A program made the translations under genes and the position numbers. The notes below the pieces were generated by a model. It was given only the letters and a program-made list of their open reading frames with translations, was not told where the DNA came from and ran no database searches. A stretch of 64,000 nucleotides of DNA. Source: Isoptericola sp. BMS4 (GTDB lineage: Bacteria; Actinomycetota; Actinomycetes; Actinomycetales; Cellulomonadaceae). Position 1 is the stretch's first letter. Every line of letters begins with the position of its first letter. The stretch is from positions 3,963,748-4,027,747 of the forward strand of contig NZ_SIRP01000001.1 of assembly GCF_011634835.1 (NCBI RefSeq). Reading direction: 5' to 3'. Below, one piece after another: positions 16,600-25,635 of this stretch.

Positions 16600-17205
16600 T
16601 CACCACCGGCCACGGTGCACGACGTCGTCCATCGGGCGGCGGCGCCTCCGGGCGGGCGAGCCTGCCGCGCCGCCGTCCGCGGGGTGCCCGACCGCGACGA
16701 CTCCCGTCGGCGACCACGCGTCCGGCACGCCGAACGCGTCCCGGACGGCGTCCACCCGCCCGGCGGGGACGCCGAAGAAGCATGCGCCGAGCCCTTCGTC
16801 GACGGCGGTCTGCAGCATGAGCAGCGACGCCATCCCGGCGTCGACGTGCCAGTACGGCACCGGCCAGCGGGCCTCGTCCCGGTCGGTCCACCCCTTGTCG
16901 ACGGCGGCGTACCGGTCGAGGTAGGCGTCGCGGGAGCTCAGCACGACGACGAGGAGCGGGGCGGTGGACATCCCGGCGAGCCAGCCGGACATGTCGCGCT
17001 CGGACGAGGACGGCGCGGCCGCCGCCCAGAACGCGGCGCGCTCGTCGGGCGTCTCCAGCACCAGGAACGACCATCCCTGCGTGAACCCGGCGCTCGGGGC
17101 GCGCACGGCGTGCCGCAGCAGCCGGTCGGTCACCTCCGGGTCGACCGCGTCGTCCGTGAACCGCCGCACCATCCGCCGTCGTCGGACGACCTCCGTGAAC
17201 TCCAC
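16600..17205 (-). CDS. nitroreductase family protein
   Basis: A 201-residue FMN-dependent oxidoreductase. The N-terminal RRRRMVRRFTDDAVD and the following RAPSAGFTQGWSF are the FMN-binding signatures; QTAVDEGLGACFFGVP is the central helix. Physiological substrate unknown; related proteins reduce nitroaromatics or quinones. The GTG at 17205 is chosen because the family begins VEFTEVVRRRR; everything upstream is palindrome A3, which ends only 10 nt before the start. Confidence 0.88.
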   Translation of the reverse strand: MEFTEVVRRRRMVRRFTDDAVDPEVTDRLLRHAVRAPSAGFTQGWSFLVLETPDERAAFWAAAAPSSSERDMSGWLAGMSTAPLLVVVLSSRDAYLDRYAAVDKGWTDRDEARWPVPYWHVDAGMASLLMLQTAVDEGLGACFFGVPAGRVDAVRDAFGVPDAWSPTGVVAVGHPADGGAAGSPARRRRRPMDDVVHRGRW

Positions 17206-17215
17206 GACCCCATCC

Positions 17216-17300
17216 TGCCGAACATGTGGTTGCTGGCTGCCCACCAGGTGGTTGATCCGGGATTCGGCGGCTGAATCCCGGATCAACCACATGTTCGGCA
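17216..17300. repeat. family A palindrome, copy A3, interrupted by 22 nt
   Basis: The right arm (17273-17300, 28 nt) pairs perfectly with a left arm split in two (17216-17232 and 17255-17265). The 22-nt insertion 17233-17254 ends with a second GTGGTTG, a partial copy of the arm. The loop is GGCGGCT. It lies after the stop of the FAD/Fe-S gene and 10 nt before the nitroreductase start. Confidence 0.9.
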
Positions 17301-17316
17301 CCGGGGGGCGGGCGGG

Positions 17317-20300
17317 TCAGAGCCGCTCGGCGATGACCTCCACGAGCGCCTTGCCCTCGACGCCCTCGAGCTGCACGGCCTGGGTGCGGCAGGAGAACCC
17401 GTCGGCGACGTACTCCGCACCCTCGGGGCGAGAACGCAGCGCGGGCAGGAGCGCGTTCTCCGCCACCGCCACGGACACGTCGTAGTGCCCCTTCTGCATG
17501 CCGAAGTTCCCGGCGAGGCCGCAGCAGCCGGCGAGCTCGGTGACCGTCGCCCCGGCGTCGGCGAGGAGCCTCCGGTCCGCCTCGAAGCCCATCACCGAGT
17601 GCTGGTGGCAGTGGGGCTGCACGACGGCGGTCAGGTCGGACAGGTCCGGCATCGTCCAGCCCGTCTCCGGGCCGGGCGCGGTGTCGGGCGAGGTGAGCAG
17701 CTCGGCGAGCGTCCGGGTGGCACCGGCGACGGCCTTCGCGCGGGGGTCGTCGGGGAACAGGTCGAGCAGGTCGGAGCGCAGCACGGCGGTGCACGAGGGC
17801 TCCAGGCCGAGGATCGGGATGCCGTTCACGGCGTACGGCCCGAGGACGGACAGCAGCGACGACAGCCGCCGCCGGGCGCCGTCGAGCTGCCCGGTGGAGA
17901 TCCACGTGAGGCCGCAGCACGCCTGCTGGTCCGGCACGACGACGTCGTAGCCGGCCTCGGTGAGCACCTTGACCGCGGCCTGCGGGACGGACGGCGCGAG
18001 CGCGTCGCTGAACGAGTCCGCCCACAGCACCACCTTCGGGCGTCCCTGGATGCCGGGGGTCCCGGGCAGCTGGCGCGTCGCCAGCCCGGGGACGCCGTAG
18101 GTGGCGCTGCCACGCCGCCACCAGGTGCGGAACGGGATCTCGGCGAACTCGGGCACCTGACGGCGGGTGTCCATGCCGCCGGCCCACAGCACGGCCCTGG
18201 CGATCCACGGCACCCCGAGGACCTTGTTGACGAGCCGCGGCATACCGCCGGCGAGACGCGCCCAGCGCGGCAGCCAGCCCAGCGCGTAGTGGTCCACCGG
18301 CCGGAGCTTCCCCCTGTAGGTGCGGTGCAGCACCTCGGCCTTGTACTGGGCCATGTCCACGCCGGCGGGACAGTCGGACGAGCAGGCCTTGCAGCTCAGG
18401 CACAGGTCGAGCGACTCGCGCACCTCGGGCGCCGCCAGGCCGCCGACGAGGGTGCCGTTGACTGCCTCCTGCAGCACGCGCGCCCGCCCGCGGGTGACAT
18501 CCTTCTCGTCCTTCGTCGCCTGGTAGCTGGGGCACATGAAGCCGCCCGAGGCGGACGTGTCCGCGCGGCACTTGCCCACGCCCACGCAGCGGTGCACGGC
18601 GGTGGTGAGGTCGTGGTGGTCGTGCCCGAAGGAGAACCCGGCGTACCCCGCCTTCTTCGCGACGCCGCGCAGCGGCCCGGAACCGAGCAGGCCGCGCTCC
18701 CCCACCGGGGCGGTCGACGGCACCGCCCGGGCCGCGGGCCGGCGCAGGGCCGCGTCCACGGCGGCGGGCCGCACGACGACGCCCGGGTTGAGCAGGTCGT
18801 CCGGGTCGAACAGCGCCTTGAACCGCTCCATGAGCGTGATCGCCTCGGGCGAGTACATGAGCGGCAGCAGCTCCGAGCGGGCGCGGCCGTCGCCGTGCTC
18901 CCCGGACAGGGAGCCGCCGTGGTACGCCACGAGCCGGGCGGCGTCCGTCATGAACGTGCGCAGCACCGACCCGCTGGTCTCCATCGGGATGTCGATGCGC
19001 AGGTGCACGCAGCCGTCGCCGAAGTGCCCGTACGGCAGCCCGTCGACGCCGTAGCGGTCCATGAGCTCCTGCAGGTCGCGCAGGTAGGAGCCCAGGCGCT
19101 CGGGCGGGACGGCAGAGTCCTCCCAGCCCGGCCACGCCTGCTCGCCCGCGGGCGTGCGGCCGGCGAGCCCGGCGCCGTCGGCCCGGATCTGCCACATCTT
19201 GGAGGCGTCGGGCCCGGCGGGCAGCACGAGCGAGGACTTGGACGACGACGCCGCGACGATCGCCTCCGCACGCGCCATCGCCTCGGCCTGGGTGTCGCCG
19301 CCGACCTCGATCATCAGCCAGCCCGCGCCCTCCGGCAGGTCCGGCACGGCCGCGTCGCCCTTGGCCCGCCGCACGACGTCGACGAGCCGGGCGTCCAGGC
19401 CCTCGACGGCGAGCGGGTGGTGGCCGAGCAGGTGCGGCACGTCGTCGGCGGCCGACGGCATGTCGGCGTACCCGAGCACGACGAGCGTCGGCGCGCTGGG
19501 CACCGCCACCATCCGCAGCGTGGCGCCGAGCACGGTGACGCAGGTGCCCTCCGTGCCGACGAGCGCCTTGGCGAGGTCGGACCCGTTCTCCGGCAGCAGG
19601 TGCTCCAGCGAGTAGCCCGACACCTGCCGGCCGAACCGCCCGAACTGGGTGCGGATGAGCGCGAGGTTCTCGCGCACCAGCTCCGCCAGCCCGGGCACGG
19701 CCGCGAACGTCGGGTCGCCGCTCCCGGCGGTGAAGCGCCGTCCCCGCCCGTCGACGACGTCGAGCTCCAGCACGTTGTCGGCGGTGCGGCCGTAGGCGAC
19801 GGCGTGCGGGCCGCACGCGTTGTTGCCGATCATGCCGCCGAGCGTCGCGCGGTTCTGCGTGGACGGGTCCGGCCCGAACCGCAGCCCGTCCGGGGCGCCC
19901 GCGCGCTGCAGGCTCGACATGACCGCTCCCGGCTCCACCCGGGCGACGCCCTCGCCCGGCGCGGCGGCGGCGTTCACGTCGACGACCTCGTTCATGTACC
20001 GCGAGAAGTCCAGCACGACGCCCGGCCCCACGGCGTTGCCGGCCACGGACGTGCCGCCGCCGCGCGCCGTCAACGGGACCTTCAGCTCGCGCAGCACCTC
20101 CAGCGCGCGCACGGCGTCGGCCGTGCTGCGGGGGAAGGCCACGACGTCGGGCACCACGCGGTAGTTGGACGCGTCGGTCGAGTACTCGGCCCGGCGCCGC
20201 GTGGAGGTGTCGACCTCCCCCGCGACGACGGTGCGCAGCGCGTCGGCGAGGGCCTCGCGCGCCTCGGCCGCGGCCCGTTCCGCGTCCGCGCGCGCCGGCC

Positions 20301-20364
20301 CGGGCTGCGGGGCGGCGTCCTGTCCTGCGGCGTCGTTCACGGTCTGGTCGTTCTCGGCGGGCAC
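17317..20364 (-). CDS. FAD-linked oxidoreductase with Fe-S and CCG domains (D-lactate/2-hydroxyacid dehydrogenase type)
   Basis: A fusion of about 1,015 residues. Order: FAD_binding_4 (PCMH) with TARGGGTSVAGNAVGPG near residue 110; FAD-oxidase C-terminal domain, with HFGDGCVHLRID; 4Fe-4S ferredoxin domain with CLSCKACSSDCP; and two CCG domains with ACCGLTW and CCGLAGNFG. This architecture is shared by YdiJ/Dld-type membrane-associated dehydrogenases that pass electrons from D-2-hydroxyacids to quinone or ferredoxin-like carriers. Start uncertain: GTG 20364 follows GACAAT by 7 nt, fitting a leaderless transcript; GTG 20421 is also open. Confidence 0.88.
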   Translation of the reverse strand: MPAENDQTVNDAAGQDAAPQPGPARADAERAAAEAREALADALRTVVAGEVDTSTRRRAEYSTDASNYRVVPDVVAFPRSTADAVRALEVLRELKVPLTARGGGTSVAGNAVGPGVVLDFSRYMNEVVDVNAAAAPGEGVARVEPGAVMSSLQRAGAPDGLRFGPDPSTQNRATLGGMIGNNACGPHAVAYGRTADNVLELDVVDGRGRRFTAGSGDPTFAAVPGLAELVRENLALIRTQFGRFGRQVSGYSLEHLLPENGSDLAKALVGTEGTCVTVLGATLRMVAVPSAPTLVVLGYADMPSAADDVPHLLGHHPLAVEGLDARLVDVVRRAKGDAAVPDLPEGAGWLMIEVGGDTQAEAMARAEAIVAASSSKSSLVLPAGPDASKMWQIRADGAGLAGRTPAGEQAWPGWEDSAVPPERLGSYLRDLQELMDRYGVDGLPYGHFGDGCVHLRIDIPMETSGSVLRTFMTDAARLVAYHGGSLSGEHGDGRARSELLPLMYSPEAITLMERFKALFDPDDLLNPGVVVRPAAVDAALRRPAARAVPSTAPVGERGLLGSGPLRGVAKKAGYAGFSFGHDHHDLTTAVHRCVGVGKCRADTSASGGFMCPSYQATKDEKDVTRGRARVLQEAVNGTLVGGLAAPEVRESLDLCLSCKACSSDCPAGVDMAQYKAEVLHRTYRGKLRPVDHYALGWLPRWARLAGGMPRLVNKVLGVPWIARAVLWAGGMDTRRQVPEFAEIPFRTWWRRGSATYGVPGLATRQLPGTPGIQGRPKVVLWADSFSDALAPSVPQAAVKVLTEAGYDVVVPDQQACCGLTWISTGQLDGARRRLSSLLSVLGPYAVNGIPILGLEPSCTAVLRSDLLDLFPDDPRAKAVAGATRTLAELLTSPDTAPGPETGWTMPDLSDLTAVVQPHCHQHSVMGFEADRRLLADAGATVTELAGCCGLAGNFGMQKGHYDVSVAVAENALLPALRSRPEGAEYVADGFSCRTQAVQLEGVEGKALVEVIAERL

Positions 20365-20445
20365 GTGGGCGATTGTCGCACCAGTCGCGCCGCTCCCGGA
20401 GGACCGGTCCAGGCGCGGCACGACCCACGGCGGCCGCGGGCGGGC

Positions 20446-22668
20446 TCAGAGCACGAGCTCGGGCTGCAGGCGCGCCGGCGTCCACACGCGCCGGCGCCGC
20501 GCGAGCAGCGTCGTGACCGCGAGCGCCGCCGTCAGCACACCGGCCAGCACGCCCACGTCGCGCCACACCGTGGCCAGGTTGCCGCCGTACAGGAGCTGAC
20601 GCAGGCCCTCGACGGCGTACGACATGGGCAGCACGTGGTGCAGCCCGCGCAGCGGCTCGGGGATCGTCTGCCAGGGGAACGTGCCGCCCGCCGTGACCAG
20701 CTGGACGAGCATGAGCACCAGGCCGAGGAACTGGCCGGCAGCGCCGAGCCAGACGTTGAGCATCTGCACGATCGCGATGAACGTCCCGGACACGAGCACC
20801 ATGAACAGCGCCGTGGCGAGCGGGTAGGCGGGCTGGATGTCGAGCGCGAACTTCGTCACGGTGAACATGGCCGCCACCTGCAGCACGCCGATCGCGGCGG
20901 GCGCCGACCAGCCGCCGAAGGCCGTGGCGAACGCGGAGCGCCCGGCCGCGAGCGCCCGGGTCGACAGCGGCTTGACCAGGAGGAACAGCACGTAGGCGCC
21001 GATCCAGGTGGCGAGCGACAGGAAGAAGGGGGCGAGGCCGCCGCCGTAGGTCCCCGCCGACGACAGGGCGTCGTTCCGCACCTCGACGGGGTTGCCGATG
21101 GTCTCCGCCGTGTCCTCGCGGGTGGCGTCGTCGGGGTTCGGCACCTGGCCGAGGCCGTCGGCCAGGCCGTCCCGCAGGTCCGTGGTGCCGCCCACGAGGT
21201 CCTTCGCCCCGGAGCGCAGCTCGAACGTGCCGTCGGCGAGCCGCGCGGCGCCGTCGGACACCTGCCCGGTGCCGTCCGCGAGCCGCCGCACGCCGTCGAC
21301 CAGCGCGGGGGTGGACGCCGCGAGCTCGCCGGTCCCGTCCGCCAGCCGGCCGGCGCCGTCGGCGAGCGTGCCCGCGCCGTCGGCGGCGGACGCGATGCCG
21401 GACGCCAGCCGCGGCGTCGCGGCCGCCAGGGTCGCCGCGCCGTCGGCCACCTCCTGCGACCCGTCGGCGAGCCGGTCGAGCCGGGCGGAGGCGTCCTCGA
21501 CCTGGTCGACGGCGGACGTCACGTCCTGCCGCTGGGCGTCCAGGGCGGCGTCGACGTCGGACCGTGTGGTGTCGAGCCGGTCGAGGGCGTCGGCGCGGAG
21601 CTCCTCGCAGCGCGCGCCCAGGTCGTCGCCCGACTCGGCCGCCTGCGCGCACAGCTCGGCGAGCTGCGCGTCCAGGTCGCTGCGCCCCTGGTCGAGGGCG
21701 TCGGCCGCGTCGGAGCGGGCGCCGTCCAGGGTGGGCAGCACCTGCCGGGCGGCCGCGGCGGCCTGGTCGCCGTACTGCGCGACCTGCGCGTTCCCGTCCG
21801 CGACCTGCCGCGCGCCGTCCGCGAGCCGCCGCGTCTGGGCGGGCAGGTCCGCCGTCCCCGCGCGCAGCGTGCCGAGCCCGTCCGCGAGGTCGGCCGCGCC
21901 GTCGTCGAGCCGGCGGGCGCCGTCGTCGAGCTGCCCGACGGCGTCGGACAGCGGCCCGACCTTCTCCGCCAGGGTCGCCGCGCCGTCGGCGGCCTGTCCG
22001 GCGCCGTCGGCGAGGTCGTGGGCGCCGTCGTCGGCCGACGCCACACCGGCGCGGAGCTGCTTCGTGCCGTCGAGGAGCCGGCCCGCGCCGTCGACGGCGT
22101 CGGCGAGGTTGGTGTGGATGGAGCCGAACCCGCGCAGGAACGTGTCCGCGGCCTCGGTGCCGACCTGGGAGGCGATCGAGTCGCGCACCTGGTCCACGAT
22201 GGTGTCGGCGATCGTCCGGGCGAGGTAGTTGTTGGCGTCGTTGGTGATGAGCGTGAGGCTCGCCTGCTCGGGCTCGAACCGGCCGGACGAGACGAGGTCG
22301 GCGGAGAACTCCGGGCCGATGACGAGCGCGGCGTCGTACCGCCCGTCGCGCACGCCCAGCTCGGCGTCGTGCTGGGTCGTCTCCACCCAGCCGAACCCTC
22401 CGTCGTCGAGGAGCTGGTCGGCGACGTCGCGCCCGAAGTCGCGGTCCTCCTCGTCGCCCGTCGCGGCGTCGGTGGTCGTGGTGCCCTCGTCCTGGACGAC
22501 GACGGCGGCCGGCACCTCGGCCAGGCGCCCGTACGGGTCGTAGTTGGCGAAGAGGTACAGCCCCGCGTAGAGGGTGGGGATGAGCGCCAGCGCCAGGACG
22601 GCGAGCTTCGGCAGCGTGCCCGCCGTCATGCGGCGCAGCTCGGACAGCGCCAGGCGGATCGCGGTCAT
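20446..22668 (-). CDS. YhgE/Pip-family membrane protein
   Basis: A 740-residue protein of the YhgE/Pip family (phage infection protein of Lactococcus is the named member), related to ABC-2 type permeases. One N-terminal membrane helix (LPKLAVLALALIPTLYAGLY) is followed by a large extracytoplasmic region (about 50-510) rich in ADGAxxLADG-type repeats, predicted long helices. Five or six C-terminal membrane segments follow. It may help export of small proteins or polymers; in Gram-positives a homologue acts with type VII secretion. Its ATG overlaps the stop of the ABC-ATPase-like gene (ATGA). Confidence 0.88.
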   Translation of the reverse strand: MTAIRLALSELRRMTAGTLPKLAVLALALIPTLYAGLYLFANYDPYGRLAEVPAAVVVQDEGTTTTDAATGDEEDRDFGRDVADQLLDDGGFGWVETTQHDAELGVRDGRYDAALVIGPEFSADLVSSGRFEPEQASLTLITNDANNYLARTIADTIVDQVRDSIASQVGTEAADTFLRGFGSIHTNLADAVDGAGRLLDGTKQLRAGVASADDGAHDLADGAGQAADGAATLAEKVGPLSDAVGQLDDGARRLDDGAADLADGLGTLRAGTADLPAQTRRLADGARQVADGNAQVAQYGDQAAAAARQVLPTLDGARSDAADALDQGRSDLDAQLAELCAQAAESGDDLGARCEELRADALDRLDTTRSDVDAALDAQRQDVTSAVDQVEDASARLDRLADGSQEVADGAATLAAATPRLASGIASAADGAGTLADGAGRLADGTGELAASTPALVDGVRRLADGTGQVSDGAARLADGTFELRSGAKDLVGGTTDLRDGLADGLGQVPNPDDATREDTAETIGNPVEVRNDALSSAGTYGGGLAPFFLSLATWIGAYVLFLLVKPLSTRALAAGRSAFATAFGGWSAPAAIGVLQVAAMFTVTKFALDIQPAYPLATALFMVLVSGTFIAIVQMLNVWLGAAGQFLGLVLMLVQLVTAGGTFPWQTIPEPLRGLHHVLPMSYAVEGLRQLLYGGNLATVWRDVGVLAGVLTAALAVTTLLARRRRVWTPARLQPELVL

Positions 22669-23489
22669 CGGGTGGTCTCCTCGGTCTCTGCCTCGGCGTC
22701 TGCCTGGGTGTCTTCCTCGGTGCCCGCCTCGACGTCCGCCTCGGTGGCGGCTGCGGTCTCGGCGTCCGCGTCGTCGTCGGACGGCGGGTCCGGCGGCACC
22801 TCGACGGGAGCGGCGGGCAGCTCGGGCCGGGTGCGCAGCACCTCGAGCGGCGGGTCGTGCATCGTCCGGCCCCGGGCGGGCGGCAGGTCGACGCCCAGGT
22901 CGCGGGCGGAGGACCGGGTGCACTGCACGAGCACGCCGTACCCGGTCGCCGCGAGCGTCTCGGCGACCGACCACCAGCCCCACGGGTCGCCGCCGTGCCG
23001 GTCGGGGACGGTGAGCACGACGAATCGCACGTCGCGGTCGGCGGCCGCGAGCTCGGCGAGCAGGGAGGTCCGCAGGACGCCCGGGAGCTGGTCGACGCGC
23101 CGGCGGCGCTCGTCGGCGAGGTCCTGGTCGGCGAGCCAGCGGGAGACGTCGGGCGGCAGGGAGCGGCGGCGTGCCAGCGCGAGCCCCTCGGCGACGACGT
23201 CGGCGACGGTCAGCGCCTCCTCGGGCTCGTTGACGCCCGGCACGTCGACGACGGCGGTGACGGCTCGCAGGGCGCGAGAGCTGCGGGTGGCGCGATGCCC
23301 CTCGACGAGCTCGACCGTGCCGGCGAACGGGCGCAGCCGCCCGGTCGCCACCAGCGCGAGCGCGGTGTGCCCGTGCCCCGGCTCGGCCGCCACCAGCACG
23401 CACTCCCCCGTGGACAGATCGAGGTCCATGGGCTCGAGGGCGGGCTCGCGCCGCCCCTGCACGCTCACTCCCCGCAGGCTGATCCGCAC
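22665..23489 (-). CDS. degenerate ABC-ATPase-like partner of YhgE
   Basis: A 274-residue cytoplasmic protein resembling ABC ATP-binding subunits: RISLRGVSVQGRREPALEPMDL opens like an ABC domain. The Walker A position reads AAEPGHGHTALAL, with His where the catalytic Lys should be, and the Walker B region reads FVVLTVPD rather than an L-L-D-E sequence. ATP hydrolysis therefore seems lost. The C-terminal 60 residues are highly acidic (repeated TEADVEAGTEED-like sequence). GTG at 23489 has GAGGGACG upstream. It is translationally coupled to the YhgE gene and presumably binds it. Confidence 0.75.
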   Translation of the reverse strand: MRISLRGVSVQGRREPALEPMDLDLSTGECVLVAAEPGHGHTALALVATGRLRPFAGTVELVEGHRATRSSRALRAVTAVVDVPGVNEPEEALTVADVVAEGLALARRRSLPPDVSRWLADQDLADERRRRVDQLPGVLRTSLLAELAAADRDVRFVVLTVPDRHGGDPWGWWSVAETLAATGYGVLVQCTRSSARDLGVDLPPARGRTMHDPPLEVLRTRPELPAAPVEVPPDPPSDDDADAETAAATEADVEAGTEEDTQADAEAETEETTR

Positions 23490-23603
23490 CGTTCGTCCCT
23501 CGTTCCCCCGGTCGTGCCGCGCCGGACGGCCCGGCGTCTCGACGGTGCACCGTCGGGCGCCGATCGGCACGCGGAACACGACCACCCGGCACGACCGCCG
23601 TTC

Positions 23604-23641
23604 GATACAATGTTGTATCCAAAAGGATACGCTCATGTATC
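23604..23641. promoter_or_regulatory. two tandem GATAC-N6-GTATC operators
   Basis: Four half-sites, GATAC 23604, GTATC 23615, GATAC 23626 and GTATC 23637, form two 16-bp inverted repeats exactly 22 bp apart (two helical turns), with the spacing also making GTATCCAAAAGGATAC. The patch is strikingly AT-rich for this genome. The pattern suits a TetR-type repressor bound as two dimers controlling the YhgE operon or the divergent epimerase. No TetR gene is nearby. Confidence 0.7.
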
Positions 23642-23738
23642 GGCCCAGATGGGGCCCGCGCCCCGTTCCGTGAGGCGCCTCACCCGTGAGCGCCGACACA
23701 CCGAGCGCGCTGCCGCTCGGACGACTACGGTCGGGCAC

Positions 23739-24797
23739 GTGAGAGTCGTCGTGGTCGGAGCCAGCGGGAACGTCGGCACGGCCGTGCTGCGAGCCCTGGC
23801 GCGCGAGCCGGTCGTGACCTCGATCGTCGGGGTCGCGCGCCGGGTGCCGCGCGCGGACGGGTCCAGCACGGTGGAGTTCCCCCACGACGCGGCCCGGTGG
23901 GTGCGCGTCGACCTCACGGACACCGCGGACGCCGTCATCGCCGGCCTCGACGAGGCCGTGCGGGGCGCGGACGCCGTCGTCCACCTGGTGTGGGCGTCCC
24001 CGTCGACGCGCGACCCCGACGTCATGCGGCGCATCAACCTGGACGGCTCGCGCGCCGTCGCCGAGGCCGCGGTGCGCGCGGGCGTGCCGCACCTCGTCTT
24101 CGGCTCCACCTCCGGCGTGTACGCACCAGGGCCGGCCGGCGGCACCGTCCCGGAGACCTGGCCGCTGCGCGGCGTGCCCACCTCCGCGTACTCGGTGCAG
24201 AAGGTCGAGGTCGAGCGCATGCTCGACGACCTCGCGGAGCGGCACCCCGGCCTCGTGGTGACGCGCGTGCGCCCGTCGCTGATGCTCCAGCGCGAGGCGG
24301 GCGCCGAGCTCGCCCGCTACTTCCTCGGCCCGCTGGGCACGTGGGGCCTCCGGGCCGTCGCCAAGCGCGCGCCGGAGGGCGCCCTGCTCCCGGCGCTGCC
24401 CTTCCCGGACGGGCTGCGCCTGCAGGTGCTGCACGCCGACGACGCCGCGGACGCCTACCGGGCGGTGGTCGTCGGGCGGCACCCGGGTGCGTTCAACGTC
24501 GCCCCCGAGGGCTGGCTCACCGGGGACGACCTCGCCCACACGCTCGCCGGCGGGCGGAGGGTCCCCGTCTCCCCCGACCTGGCGCGGACGGGCCTGGCGG
24601 TCGCCTCCCGGCTGTACCTCGCCCCGATCGACGTCGGCTGGTTCGACATGGCACGGGCCGACGTCGTCCTGGACGCGAGCCGCGCCCGCGAGCTGCTGCA
24701 CTGGGCGCCGACCCACGACCCCGCGGACGTCCTCCGCGAGACGGTCGAGGGCGTCATCGCCGGCGCCGGCGCCGGCTCACCGCCCCTGAGCGGCTGA
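23739..24797 (+). CDS. NAD-dependent epimerase/dehydratase family protein
   Basis: A 352-residue extended short-chain dehydrogenase. The N-terminal GASGNVGTAVLRAL binds NAD(P); the catalytic region is FGSTSGVY followed by SAYSVQKVEVE, where the Tyr-x3-Lys pair is Y-S-V-Q-K. Substrate not predictable; related proteins act on nucleotide sugars or serve as atypical dehydrogenases. GTG at 23739 begins the Rossmann strand VRVVVVGASG. It is divergent from the YhgE operon, and the tandem operators lie about 100 nt upstream. Confidence 0.88.
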   Translation: MRVVVVGASGNVGTAVLRALAREPVVTSIVGVARRVPRADGSSTVEFPHDAARWVRVDLTDTADAVIAGLDEAVRGADAVVHLVWASPSTRDPDVMRRINLDGSRAVAEAAVRAGVPHLVFGSTSGVYAPGPAGGTVPETWPLRGVPTSAYSVQKVEVERMLDDLAERHPGLVVTRVRPSLMLQREAGAELARYFLGPLGTWGLRAVAKRAPEGALLPALPFPDGLRLQVLHADDAADAYRAVVVGRHPGAFNVAPEGWLTGDDLAHTLAGGRRVPVSPDLARTGLAVASRLYLAPIDVGWFDMARADVVLDASRARELLHWAPTHDPADVLRETVEGVIAGAGAGSPPLSG

Positions 24798-24916
24798 GGC
24801 GGTCGAGCCGGGACGGCGGACGGTTTTCCCAGGCAATCAGGTTACGGTCGGGGCGACGTCTCCGTCGACGCGCGCGCGTACGCCGCGTCGGCACCCCGTA
24901 CCGAAGGACCACACCC

Positions 24917-25573
24917 ATGACGCTCCTGCGACTCGACACCAGCATCCAGGGAGACCGGTCGGCGAGCTCCGCCCTCGCCGACCTCGTCGTCGGCGAGTAC
25001 CGGACCGCGCACCCCGACGCGCCGGTCGTCACCCGCCACCTCGGCGAGAACCCGCTGCCCGCCGACGCGTGGGCGCTGGCCTACGGCGCCGGGTTCGTCC
25101 CGGAGGCCGAGCGCACCGCCGAGCAGCGGGCCGCGACGGAGCTCGCCACCGCGCTGGCCGACGAGGCCCGATCCGCCGAGATGCTGGTGCTCGCCATGCC
25201 GCTGTACAACTACGGCGTCTCGCAGCACGCCAAGACGTGGATCGACCTGGCTATCGTCGGCGGCGGCACCGGCGTGCCGATCCTCGAGGGCAAGCCCGTC
25301 GTCCTCGTCACCACCCGCGGCGGGTCGTACGCCGAGGGCACGCCCCGCGAGGGCTGGGACCACAACACCGACTACCTGCGCCGCATCCTCGTGGACATCT
25401 GGGGCGCCGACCTCACCGTCGTCGAGCGCGAGTTCACGCTCGTCGGCATCAACCCCGCGCTCGACCGGTTCGCCGAGCCCGCCGCCGCCATGGCCGCGCA
25501 GGCCGAGCGGGAGGCCGTCGAGGCCGGCCGCGCGCTGAGCTCTGCCCGCGCGCTGGCGGCCGCCGCGAGCTGA
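24917..25573 (+). CDS. FMN-dependent NADH-azoreductase
   Basis: A 218-residue flavodoxin-fold enzyme of the AzoR family that reduces azo compounds and quinones by two-electron transfer from NADH. Motifs: MTLLRLDTSIQGDRSASSAL (FMN phosphate loop), AMPLYNYGVSQHAKTWID, and TTRGGSY. Cytoplasmic dimer by family. ATG at 24917 follows AGGACCACACCC. It converges on the osmC gene with a strong shared hairpin, and the pairing of a quinone reductase with a peroxide-reducing OsmC protein suggests oxidative/electrophile defence. Confidence 0.92.
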   Translation: MTLLRLDTSIQGDRSASSALADLVVGEYRTAHPDAPVVTRHLGENPLPADAWALAYGAGFVPEAERTAEQRAATELATALADEARSAEMLVLAMPLYNYGVSQHAKTWIDLAIVGGGTGVPILEGKPVVLVTTRGGSYAEGTPREGWDHNTDYLRRILVDIWGADLTVVEREFTLVGINPALDRFAEPAAAMAAQAEREAVEAGRALSSARALAAAAS

Positions 25574-25585
25574 CCCCACGTGCGA

Positions 25586-25619
25586 GAGCGGGCGAGGTGG
25601 CCGACCACCTCGCCCGCTC
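25586..25619. terminator. bidirectional hairpin terminator azoreductase / osmC
   Basis: A 15-bp perfect stem (25586-25600 with 25605-25619) and tetraloop CCGA lie between two converging stop codons. Confidence 0.8.
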
Positions 25620-25635
25620 CCTCACCGCCTCGGTG

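Noticed and set aside
16600-17301. Longer nitroreductase starting inside palindrome A3
   Set aside because: The extra N-terminal 32 residues are simply the translated palindrome and have no counterpart in the family; GTG 17205 gives the normal start.
17485-23673. A very long plus-strand open frame (over 2,000 codons) antisense to the FAD/Fe-S and YhgE genes
   Set aside because: It is a by-product of high GC at third positions; the product has biased Arg/Gly/Pro composition and no recognisable domain, while the opposite strand encodes clear families.
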